Positions 46,795-53,839 of a DNA stretch of 54,217 bases are shown here, piece after piece; the stretch's first letter is position 1, and each line of letters opens with the position of its first letter. The translations under genes and the position numbers were made by a program. Source of the stretch: Saprospiraceae bacterium. Its GTDB lineage: Bacteria > Bacteroidota > Bacteroidia > Chitinophagales > Saprospiraceae. The DNA lies in the NCBI GenBank assembly GCA_022448955.1, contig JAKVCU010000010.1, positions 1 through 54,217 on the forward strand. The letters are read 5' to 3'. The notes under the pieces are model-generated. The model ran no database searches. It saw nothing but the letters and a program-made list of their open reading frames with translations, and was not told the DNA's origin.

Positions 46795-47163
46795 TTAAAG
46801 TGTTATTTTTAATATATTTAATGGTATTTGAAGTTCAAATGCTAAAGTGCGATCCATACTATTTATTTCATGATCAATCAAAAGCTCTTGTAAAGTGATC
46901 GCTTTATCACCTCTAGCATTCCGCTCTTTTAGCATATATTTTTTTGCCTTGTGTAATTTTTTAAAGAGATCATCGCTTTGCGGAGCGATCATAAGAGTAT
47001 TTCGATCGGCGTAATAAATCAGATTTACAACTAAATCTCTACCAAAAATAGCGGTTGCTACCTTGTGATCAATTAGTAGGTGAGAAGCCTTCAAACGAAC
47101 TTGGCCATCACCTTTTTCACTCGCCTGAAAGTTATCTTTAAGCTTATTAGGTGGTATAAACAT
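46795..47163 (-). CDS. Hydrogenase-operon protein of unknown function (122 aa)
   Basis: 122 residues, basic, with no signal peptide or membrane helix (KASHLLIDHKVATAIFGRDL, NTLMIAPQSDDLFKKLHK, ITLQELLIDHEINSMDRTL). I recognise no domain and no metal-binding motif. It lies 18 bp after the hupD stop and 9 bp before the next gene, so it is part of the structural hydrogenase operon. It could be an assembly factor or subunit. Confidence 0.7.
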   Translation of the reverse strand: MFIPPNKLKDNFQASEKGDGQVRLKASHLLIDHKVATAIFGRDLVVNLIYYADRNTLMIAPQSDDLFKKLHKAKKYMLKERNARGDKAITLQELLIDHEINSMDRTLAFELQIPLNILKITL

Positions 47164-47181
47164 AGTAATTTAATGAAAAAA

Positions 47182-47664
47182 TTATTTTAGTTCTTCCAGT
47201 AATAACCCAACGATTTTATCTCCCCCAGTCTTAGCCTCCTCAGTCATCCCGACATTGAAGCGAGTACTATCTATGGCTATTAAGTAAACATCAATATGTT
47301 TTGGATAGTCAGCTCGCAGCATTTTCTTCGCATAGGAAAGAGCTTGATTCCATTTAAGGCTATGAAGAAACACCATAGGGTCATCTTCAATTTGGCCTTC
47401 TACTTCAGAGGCTGGTAATTTGTAAGTAGTGCCTACCTTTTCACCAGTATTGATTACGGCGTCTATGAGTATAATCCGTTCATGCCCTTTTAGTTTGAAT
47501 AATATCTCGAAGGCAGCGGTGCCCATATCGAATATGCTGAGGTGCTCAGATTCACCTAATTGATTTTTTAGCTGCTCTATTACATAGATTCCAACTCCAT
47601 CATCTGCTCTTACTGGATTACCAAAGCCCAATACTGCTGTTTTTTTTATTCCGGTACTACTCAT
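47182..47664 (-). CDS. hupD: [NiFe] hydrogenase large-subunit maturation endopeptidase
   Basis: 160 residues. The nickel-sensing site motifs of the HyaD/HupD/HupW family are present: VLGFGNPVRADDGVGIYVIE (Asp in RADD) and IILIDAVINTGE (Asp in the DAV motif), with a His later in PKHIDVYLIA. It cuts the C-terminal tail off HupL after nickel insertion. In cyanobacteria the equivalent for the group 2a enzyme is called HupW. It lies 100 bp after hupL, beyond a hairpin. Confidence 0.93.
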   Translation of the reverse strand: MSSTGIKKTAVLGFGNPVRADDGVGIYVIEQLKNQLGESEHLSIFDMGTAAFEILFKLKGHERIILIDAVINTGEKVGTTYKLPASEVEGQIEDDPMVFLHSLKWNQALSYAKKMLRADYPKHIDVYLIAIDSTRFNVGMTEEAKTGGDKIVGLLLEELK

Positions 47665-47710
47665 GTTCTTAATATAAGAAAAACTTTAAGGATATAGTTA
47701 GAATACTAAA

Positions 47711-47745
47711 AAAGCAAGCCGCCAATAATGATCAGCGGATTGCTT
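47711..47745 (-). terminator. Hairpin with T-run between hupL and hupD
   Basis: On the minus strand AAGCAA-T-CCGC pairs with GCGG-C-TTGCTT around a 12-base loop, with one mismatch, followed directly by a T-run (TTTTT). It has the form of an intrinsic terminator 20 bp after the hupL stop, yet the operon continues. Partial read-through or 3' end protection would give more hupSL than hupD mRNA (inference). Confidence 0.7.
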
Positions 47746-47764
47746 AAGCATAGGCATTTCGGAC

Positions 47765-49360
47765 TTATAGTTTAAATTTAGCTAACTCTTTTCCTGTTTT
47801 GTTGTCATGTGCATGAACCGTACAGACTAAACAAGAATCAAAGGAACGAGCAACCATACCAACCTCTACCGGATCATGTGGATCTTCGATTTCGGTACCT
47901 TCCAAAGCGGATTCGATAGGGCCTGGATTATCATTCGTATCGTTTGGACCAACATTCCAAGTCGTTGGAGCAATGATTTGATAATTTTCAATTACTCCGT
48001 CCTTTATCTTTATCCAGTGAGCTAGTGCTCCTCGAGCTGCTTCTGTTGCCCCCCATCCTTCACCATCTCTTTCGGTTGGTTTAATGTAAAATTCGTCATC
48101 TAAACGAACTTGACTGAGCCAGTCATTAATCATAGTATAGAGCCTTGGTGCTTCATGTACTCGAGCCAGAACTCTTGTGAATACAGATGGCCCCATTTTT
48201 TCCATAATATCACCAAACAGTGGATCTTGGATTTGATGTGATAAATTCGCTGGATTTGCATTCATAATAACACGGGCCAAAGGACCTGCCTCTGCTGCAT
48301 AATTCATAAAACGAGGTGCTTTTGCCCAACTATACTTATCATTAAAGTCGGAATGTTCTAGTGTTCTGGAATCTGTAGATGCCATTGGTGCAGGTTGATC
48401 GAATGGATGCAGTGCATCTGCCTGATTCATATACCATGCATGCTTGATATGTTCTTGTACCTGTTTGTGATCAGCTTCATGATAATTTTTACCATCCCAA
48501 AATCCTGATGGAGTGATAGTAGCAGCATTACGGCTCTCAATAGTAGGTCTATTATACATATCTTTATGCAAGTAGGAGCCCCAAGCTAAGAATTTACCAA
48601 CTCCCTGTCCAAATTTATCAAGACCAAACTCGATACCTGCGCGAAGAAGTAATCCTAAATCACTATTATAATGAGATTCATTCTCATTTAACCATTCCAT
48701 CATATCATCCCATGATTTAATCTGCATGTATCTTTCAATGGAACAACCTAACCATACCGGCTCCAGCCAGTCGTTTCGGAATTGATTCATTATAGCATGA
48801 GCACGCGTAATATCTTTTAAAGTTGGAGCACACATCACTCCTCCCGGAACCATATAACTTGAATGAGGCCATTGTCCTCCGAAAAGTGCATAAACCTCGA
48901 CTGGTCTTCCAGATGCAGTTACCCCTGTTTGGAAAGATGTGCCTACATAGGCGGCCCATCTTTTCACAACCTCTTGGTATAGAGGTTTATTAGCGAATTT
49001 TTTATTGGCCATATCTGTAGCAAAAATTGCGTAAAACCATCGTGGAATACTTTGGATAGTTTCAGTAGCTTGACCAATAGCTCTTAACAAAAGTGCGTTG
49101 GGAGGCAAAGTAGTCTGCCAAGCAACATCTAGCGCAGAAGAAGCACAATAGAGGTGAGAGCCTCCACATATACCACAGGCTCTTGGTGTGACAATTAGTC
49201 CAGCTTGAGGGTCTTTCCCTTGTAGTATCTTCTCAAATCCTCTAAACATAGCTGCCTGAGTATGAGCCCTTGTTACAACACCATTCTCCATGTAGACCTT
49301 TACATCTAAGTCCCCTTCCACACGGCCGACTGGAGATATATTCAGTTCTTTTAAAGCCAT
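47765..49360 (-). CDS. hupL: [NiFe] hydrogenase large subunit, group 2a-like (HupL/HucL type)
   Basis: 531 residues. The start MALKELNISPVGRVEGDLDV is typical of the cyanobacterial HupL/Huc type. Nickel ligands are the pair in TPRACGICGGSHL (Cys62, Cys65) and FDSCLVCTVH (Cys510, Cys513). Cleavage after His516 would remove 15 residues (AHDNKTGKELAKFKL). Other group-typical stretches are GGQWPHSSYMVPGGVMCAPT and WLEPVWLGCSIERY. There is no export signal. It should oxidise H2 in the cytoplasm with HupS; only one large subunit gene exists for two small subunit genes. It starts 27 bp after hupS. Confidence 0.97.
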   Translation of the reverse strand: MALKELNISPVGRVEGDLDVKVYMENGVVTRAHTQAAMFRGFEKILQGKDPQAGLIVTPRACGICGGSHLYCASSALDVAWQTTLPPNALLLRAIGQATETIQSIPRWFYAIFATDMANKKFANKPLYQEVVKRWAAYVGTSFQTGVTASGRPVEVYALFGGQWPHSSYMVPGGVMCAPTLKDITRAHAIMNQFRNDWLEPVWLGCSIERYMQIKSWDDMMEWLNENESHYNSDLGLLLRAGIEFGLDKFGQGVGKFLAWGSYLHKDMYNRPTIESRNAATITPSGFWDGKNYHEADHKQVQEHIKHAWYMNQADALHPFDQPAPMASTDSRTLEHSDFNDKYSWAKAPRFMNYAAEAGPLARVIMNANPANLSHQIQDPLFGDIMEKMGPSVFTRVLARVHEAPRLYTMINDWLSQVRLDDEFYIKPTERDGEGWGATEAARGALAHWIKIKDGVIENYQIIAPTTWNVGPNDTNDNPGPIESALEGTEIEDPHDPVEVGMVARSFDSCLVCTVHAHDNKTGKELAKFKL

Positions 49361-49387
49361 TTTATTTCAATTTTATGTTCTTTTAAA

Positions 49388-50353
49388 TTATTTAGAATTA
49401 CCAAAATCATTAGCAGATTTTGGAGAGGGTAATACCTTAGCAACCCCTGCTTTGAAATAATAAGATAATTTACTATCACCAGGAGGTACCTCCTTAGGTA
49501 GGAAGCCTAAGTATTTCATAGTTTTAAATACAGAACCCCTTTTCAGATCATGGTGTGGAAATCCAGGTTCAGTGCAACCTAAGCATGGATGATTAGCTCT
49601 TGTCTTACTGGATTGTCGATTCCATAAAATACGATTGCAACTCGCGCGAGTCATAGGCCCTCTGCACCCTACCTCATAAAATAAACATCCACCACGTTTA
49701 CCAAATCCTCCATCTATCTTTTCACTAAAGGCTACTGCATTAGGACAACCATTTTGAACAAAATCCGTAAAGAAAGTTTTTGGCCGATGATATTCGTCAA
49801 TCAAAACATCTCCAATACGACCGGTGGAAATAGCTACTAAAATTTGCGTAATCCAATCTGGATGTGCTGGACAACCAGGTATATTTATTACAGGCAACCC
49901 CCCTTTGGACGTAAAGTTGGCCCCTAAGAATCCTCCTTTCTCCTTTTTATGAAATTGAAAACCAGTCGATTCACTTGGATTTGGTGGTACGGCAGGAATT
50001 CCACCCCAAGTGGCGCAATCACCAACAGCAACAACAAATTGAGCAACCTCGGATAATTCCTTGATCCATTCTTGCATAGGCCGATCTGCAAAATAATTCA
50101 TCTTACCCGTTCCATCTGGTCCCTGTACAACAGAGCCTTCAAAAACGAATATATCCAGTTTTGTTTTACCTGAAATACAGTCATTCATTAGATCACTTAC
50201 TTGATGACCGATTTCTAAACCAACTGTTGGATGCCATAGTATATTAATTCCAAAATCAACAATGAGCTCTACAACGGTTGGTTCTTCAGCATTTAAGAAA
50301 GACATCGTGTTGCCACTACATGCACCTCCTTGCAACCATAATACATTTGCCAT
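49388..50353 (-). CDS. hupS: [NiFe] hydrogenase small subunit, group 2a-like, copy 1
   Basis: 321 residues from the ATG at 50353 (MANVLWLQGGACSGNTMSFL), the conserved start for this type; a GTG 48 bp upstream is in frame but not conserved in the paralogue. Cluster ligands are visible: Cys12 in GGACSGN, GDCATWGG, IPGCPAHPDW, then HRPKTFFTDFVQNGC, GGCLFYEVGCRGPMTRASC and HPCLGCTEPG. The usual second proximal cysteine (CxxC) is Asn, as in the Huc type, which binds [3Fe-4S] clusters. No Tat signal and no C-terminal membrane anchor are present, so it is cytoplasmic. Three tandem palindromes lie upstream. Confidence 0.96.
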   Translation of the reverse strand: MANVLWLQGGACSGNTMSFLNAEEPTVVELIVDFGINILWHPTVGLEIGHQVSDLMNDCISGKTKLDIFVFEGSVVQGPDGTGKMNYFADRPMQEWIKELSEVAQFVVAVGDCATWGGIPAVPPNPSESTGFQFHKKEKGGFLGANFTSKGGLPVINIPGCPAHPDWITQILVAISTGRIGDVLIDEYHRPKTFFTDFVQNGCPNAVAFSEKIDGGFGKRGGCLFYEVGCRGPMTRASCNRILWNRQSSKTRANHPCLGCTEPGFPHHDLKRGSVFKTMKYLGFLPKEVPPGDSKLSYYFKAGVAKVLPSPKSANDFGNSK

Positions 50354-50446
50354 AATAAAAAGGAGTTTTTCGTTTTCTAAAAAGGTGTGGCTATCGGCCA
50401 CATCATAATTGTTACTTCCTAAATTGGATAGTCTAATATAGTAGAA

Positions 50447-50507
50447 TTAGAAAACTATTTCTAATTATTTAGAAAAAAACACCTAATTAATAGAATTAAA
50501 AACCTAA
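50447..50507. promoter_or_regulatory. Triple tandem TTAG-N10-CTAA operator array upstream of hupS
   Basis: Three copies start at 50447, 50469 and 50490, spaced 22 and 21 bp (two helical turns each). The first sits in AATTAGAAA-ACTA-TTTCTAATT, a perfect 9-bp inverted repeat; the second is a perfect TTAG-N10-CTAA; the third has ATAG for TTAG. They lie 94-154 bp upstream of the hupS ATG. The same element occurs before hypB and before the 118-residue gene. Same-face spacing implies cooperative binding of a dimeric regulator. Confidence 0.7.
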
Positions 50508-50775
50508 TATAGATTTTGTCTAAATAAATCCCCATTATTTATAGCACCAATCTAGGAATTTGGTCTTCGAACTTGGGTAATTAATGATATGCTCGTATCA
50601 ATTACCGATACAAGTCGGATAGTTAAGTAAATGAGAAGCATAAAAGAGGCATTACACTTTACCAAAAGCTTTTAAAAAGCAATTATTTTACAAAGTGGTA
50701 TCATCCTTTTAGTTGCGATTGTAGGTAAACTATAAAGACCCTAATAAACAAATATGGTTATTTTAGATAGGAACT

Positions 50776-50970
50776 AAGCGGTTAATCAAAATAGCTTGCA
50801 TAATAAACTCCTGTCAGCCGGCAGGCAAGGCGTCAGCTCAAAAATAGTAAGTAACTGACAATAGGAAAGTTACGCACAATTTTAGAAGGGACGTTAAAGC
50901 CTGTCAGCCTATGGCTGAAATTTATCATACCAATTTCAGCCATAGTCAGACAGGTTCTAGCCTAACTTAA
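50776..50970 (+). repeat. Dispersed intergenic hairpin repeat, copy 3 (longest)
   Basis: It begins AAGCGGTTAATCAAAAT and ends TCTAGCCTAACTTAA. It shares the block GTCAGCTCAAAAATAGTAAG with copy 2. It carries a GC-rich insert CTGTCAGCCGGCAGGCAAGG and an extra long stem at 50900-50954, where CCTGTC...CTATGGCTGAAATT pairs with AATTTCAGCCATAG...GACAGG. It lies directly after the stop of the second small-subunit gene and may act as its terminator. Confidence 0.75.
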
Positions 50971-50984
50971 GCGAATAACCACTA

Positions 50985-51941
50985 TTATTTAGAAGAATTA
51001 ATGGTAGTCTTTTTGGAAAGAGTCTTTTTAAAGCCCGATTTAAAATAATACAACAATTTTGATTCACCCTCAGGTACTTCTTTGGGCAGGAAGCCTAAAT
51101 ATTTCATGGTTTTAAAAATACTTCCCTTTTTTAAGTCGTGATGAGGAAAACCGGGCTCAGTACAGCCTAAGCACGGATGATTAGCTCTTGTTTTGCTGGA
51201 ATGCCTATTCCATAAAATACGATTGCAACTCGCGCGAGTCATGGGACCTCTACAACCTACTTCGTAAAATAAGCAACCGCCACGTTTGCCAAAACCACCA
51301 TCTATTTTATTGGAAAATGAATTAGCATTAGTGCAACCCGTCTGTACAAAGTCTGTAAAAAATGTTTTTGGCCGATGAAAATCGTCAAGTAATACTTCAT
51401 CCATTCTACCAATAGCGATGGCAACTAAAATCTGTGTAATCCAATCCGGATGAGCAGGACAACCAGGTATATTGATGATTGGGAAGCCACTTTTAGTTTT
51501 AAAATCTTTTCCTAAAAAACCCCCTTTCTCCTTTTTATGGAATTGCATTCCAGTGGATTCTGTGGGGTTCGGAGGCACGGCCATAATTCCTCCCCAAGTA
51601 GCACAATCTCCGATGGCAACCACATAATTGGCGGTTTCAGACAAATCTTTAACCCAATCTTTAGCTGGACGACCTGCAAAATAATTCATATTGCCAGAAC
51701 CACCCGAGCCTTGAATAATAGATCCCTCAAATACAAAGATATCGAGTGCTGTTTCTCCTGATAAGGCTTCATTCAACACCTCATTCACTTGTTCCCCAAT
51801 CTCTAATCCAATAGAGGGATGATACAATATTCGAATACCAAAATCAGTAACCAAGTCAATAACAGAGGGTTGTTCAGCATTAAGAAAGGACATAGTATTC
51901 CCGCTACATGCACCACCTTTTAACCATATCAGATTTGTCAT
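50985..51941 (-). CDS. [NiFe] hydrogenase small subunit, group 2a-like, copy 2
   Basis: 318 residues from the ATG at 51941 (MTNLIWLKGGACSGNTMSFL); an in-frame ATG 51 bp upstream would add a tail that does not match copy 1. It is highly similar to copy 1 throughout, and every cluster cysteine and the HRPKTFFTDF histidine are kept, including the Asn in place of the second proximal cysteine. So it looks functional rather than decayed. It lacks any large-subunit partner of its own and has no Tat signal. It may swap with copy 1 on the single HupL, or act in another complex. No TTAG-N10-CTAA site precedes it. Confidence 0.93.
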   Translation of the reverse strand: MTNLIWLKGGACSGNTMSFLNAEQPSVIDLVTDFGIRILYHPSIGLEIGEQVNEVLNEALSGETALDIFVFEGSIIQGSGGSGNMNYFAGRPAKDWVKDLSETANYVVAIGDCATWGGIMAVPPNPTESTGMQFHKKEKGGFLGKDFKTKSGFPIINIPGCPAHPDWITQILVAIAIGRMDEVLLDDFHRPKTFFTDFVQTGCTNANSFSNKIDGGFGKRGGCLFYEVGCRGPMTRASCNRILWNRHSSKTRANHPCLGCTEPGFPHHDLKKGSIFKTMKYLGFLPKEVPEGESKLLYYFKSGFKKTLSKKTTINSSK

Positions 51942-52111
51942 AGTCTTAAGATTTGTATAAGCCAGATGATTAGATTCCGTATGGGAAATCATTACTTACT
52001 TTTGGCGAATAAGCGCCGCTATCAATCATATTTAAATAACGGATCGGTTCTTCAGAGAAAGATCAGTAATTTAGTGATGACCCTGAACAATAGTAAAAAA
52101 ATTTAAACAAT

Positions 52112-52759
52112 TTAATTCTCTGAAGAAGGCTTTTTTAGTAATGGACGAATCAACTGCTCGTATTCAGCAATACCCCGATCGGTGAAATATGGATATACTT
52201 GATTCCAAACCATTTCTTTAAATTGAGTGACATCCATTGATTTTTCTAATCCTCTAACTAAGTTTTGTGGTACCCAAAAAGTAATCAAAACCCAAATAGC
52301 ATTTGCAACGCCATTGTAAACCCCCTTACGAGGCTCTTCAATTACTAATCCCCTATTATAATTAAAGTCAAATCGTTTACGTATTTGACTAATCATTTTT
52401 GAGATATGGAGCTGTCTTTTTGATCGAATTGCTGGGTAGTGTCTTTCAATCTCTAACAAATCAAGAAAGTAAAAAGGATACTTTTGTATGAAAGAGAAGT
52501 ATTTAGTAAGTTGATTATCAAAGTCAATTAAATTAGGAAAAATCCGATAAGTGGAGAGTATTTCTGCTGCTTCGCGATACAAATCATCGTTTATAGCCTC
52601 AATAATTGCTTCTTTATTCCGAAAGTGATATGCTAAGTTTCCTGGACTAATCCCTATTTCTTTGGCAATTTGTTGAAGGCGTACATTAGCCATTCCATTC
52701 TCGTTGAAGAGTCGAACGGACGCATTCAATATTTTTTGTTTGGTATTCAAGTCTGCCAT
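52112..52759 (-). CDS. TetR-family transcriptional regulator, copy 1
   Basis: 215 residues from the ATG at 52759; an upstream in-frame ATG at 52807 would overlap the preceding gene by 20 bp and does not match the paralogue. The TetR helix-turn-helix is clear (ILNASVRLFNENGMANVRLQ, IAKEIGISPGNLAYHFRNKE). The C-terminal ligand domain shares HYPAIRSKRQLHISKMISQI with its neighbour at 53210. It is 120 bp upstream of the second small-subunit gene in the same direction. A regulator of the hydrogenase genes is the simplest reading; its ligand is unknown. Confidence 0.9.
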   Translation of the reverse strand: MADLNTKQKILNASVRLFNENGMANVRLQQIAKEIGISPGNLAYHFRNKEAIIEAINDDLYREAAEILSTYRIFPNLIDFDNQLTKYFSFIQKYPFYFLDLLEIERHYPAIRSKRQLHISKMISQIRKRFDFNYNRGLVIEEPRKGVYNGVANAIWVLITFWVPQNLVRGLEKSMDVTQFKEMVWNQVYPYFTDRGIAEYEQLIRPLLKKPSSEN

Positions 52760-52787
52760 ATCATAAATAATTATGGATGAATTAAAT

Positions 52788-53144
52788 TTAACTGGAACAA
52801 AGTCCAAAGTCGTCTAAATTTACTTTTAAAGTACCTCTTTGATCTTTCGCTGCCAGTCTTCTCATATACCAAGCATTTAATGCTGCCTTATCTTTACTGG
52901 TATATCGTGATATCACTCGCTTAATTAATTTTTGAGGCATTAAGTAATGAGCAAATACCAAATGGATTTCCCACATACCATCCCTTTTTACAATATTTTC
53001 AATGACGGCTGTATCCCTCAGCCACCAGTCATCAGAAAGAAAATCCATGTCTATTTCACACCCTGGCCGCTCAATAAAATGCTGGTTGTTGAGTAAATTT
53101 AAGAGTTCATCATAGGAGTTATTGTCCAGATTAAATGTATCCAT
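52788..53144 (-). CDS. Hydrogenase-associated small protein, paralogue of the gene at 46462-46785
   Basis: 118 residues, soluble. Its C-terminal ~80 residues align with the 107-residue protein in the hupSL operon (shared WL-x2-T-x-V, KRxGxW, KDxRGTLKxN and a terminal Cys). An acidic N-terminal extension (MDTFNLDNNSYDELLNLLNN) is specific to this copy. A TTAG-N10-CTAA site sits 11 bp upstream of the start codon. The gene lies between the two TetR genes and is likely to be under their control. I do not recognise the function. Confidence 0.75.
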   Translation of the reverse strand: MDTFNLDNNSYDELLNLLNNQHFIERPGCEIDMDFLSDDWWLRDTAVIENIVKRDGMWEIHLVFAHYLMPQKLIKRVISRYTSKDKAALNAWYMRRLAAKDQRGTLKVNLDDFGLCSS

Positions 53145-53154
53145 GTTAGCATAA

Positions 53155-53172
53155 TTAGAAAAATAAACCTAA
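53155..53172. promoter_or_regulatory. Single TTAG-N10-CTAA operator candidate
   Basis: TTAGAAAAATAAACCTAA lies 11 bp upstream of the 118-residue gene and between the two TetR genes. The left arm AATTAGAAA is identical to that before hupS; the right arm keeps CTAAT. A bound repressor here would cover the start region. Confidence 0.55.
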
Positions 53173-53209
53173 TAATTTGAAATACAAAACTACTCAAATT
53201 AGAGGAAGA

Positions 53210-53839
53210 TTAAAAGAAAAAATCGTACGGCATTTGAAGCATTTGTATATATTCCCGCTTGCCCATTTCAGTAAAATAGGGAATAAAAAGGTTCCAGACT
53301 GCCTCTTTATAATGCTGCTCAGTCATTGTTTCGTCTACCCTTACAGCATGTTGTGTCAACCAAAAATCCATCGTCATCCACACTTGTTTAGCTAGTTGAT
53401 GGAATACACCTTCCATAGGTTCTTTAACAAGAGCTCCTCTTGAAACATTAAAATCAATAATAACCTGCAGCTGGCTAACTTGTGAACTAATATGTAACTG
53501 ATGAGCCTTTCTTACGGAGGGGTATGCTCGAACAATTTCAAGAGTATCTTTATAAAAAAAAATAAATTCTTTTTGTAGTTGAAACGTATGATGGATCATT
53601 CGATCTATATTATCGAAAAGAGGTACAATGCGATATTCAGCTAAAAGTTGCTTCTGCTTCTTAGTTAAGCTTTCATATAAGGCATAAAGAATAGCACCTT
53701 TATTGGTATAATGATAAGCAATATTCCCTACACTCACGATCGCCTCATCTGCAATGTGTTGTAAGCGGACATTAACTAGCCCACCCTCATTAAACAACTT
53801 TAATGCTGCCTTTAGTATTTTTTCTTTATTCTTAGCCAT
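53210..53839 (-). CDS. TetR-family transcriptional regulator, copy 2
   Basis: 209 residues. The HTH (ILKAALKLFNEGGLVNVRLQ, IADEAIVSVGNIAYHYTNKG) and the ligand domain (YPSVRKAHQLHISSQVSQL, EPMEGVFHQLAKQVWMTMDF) align with the TetR protein at 52112, so the two are paralogues. About 36 bp upstream is TTAG-N11-CTAA, a near match to the operator with one base too many in the spacer, which might be a weak autoregulatory site. It is the outermost gene of the hydrogenase island in the window. Confidence 0.9.
   Translation of the reverse strand: MAKNKEKILKAALKLFNEGGLVNVRLQHIADEAIVSVGNIAYHYTNKGAILYALYESLTKKQKQLLAEYRIVPLFDNIDRMIHHTFQLQKEFIFFYKDTLEIVRAYPSVRKAHQLHISSQVSQLQVIIDFNVSRGALVKEPMEGVFHQLAKQVWMTMDFWLTQHAVRVDETMTEQHYKEAVWNLFIPYFTEMGKREYIQMLQMPYDFFF

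Larger units (their letters stand above)
50354..50984. other. 631-bp gap between hupS copy 1 and copy 2
   Basis: No gene is supported. The part near hupS holds its promoter and the triple operator array (50447-50507). The part near the second small-subunit gene holds repeat copy 3 (50776-50970). The middle (50520-50770) shows nothing I can name. Confidence 0.5.

Noticed and set aside
50354-50401. 16-residue N-terminal extension of hupS starting at GTG
   Set aside because: Homologues of this type begin at M-x-N-x-x-W-L, which matches the internal ATG at 50353, and the extension does not align with the one in copy 2.
51942-51992. 17-residue N-terminal extension of the second small subunit, considered as an export signal
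   Set aside because: No twin-arginine motif and no hydrophobic core; both small subunits look cytoplasmic.
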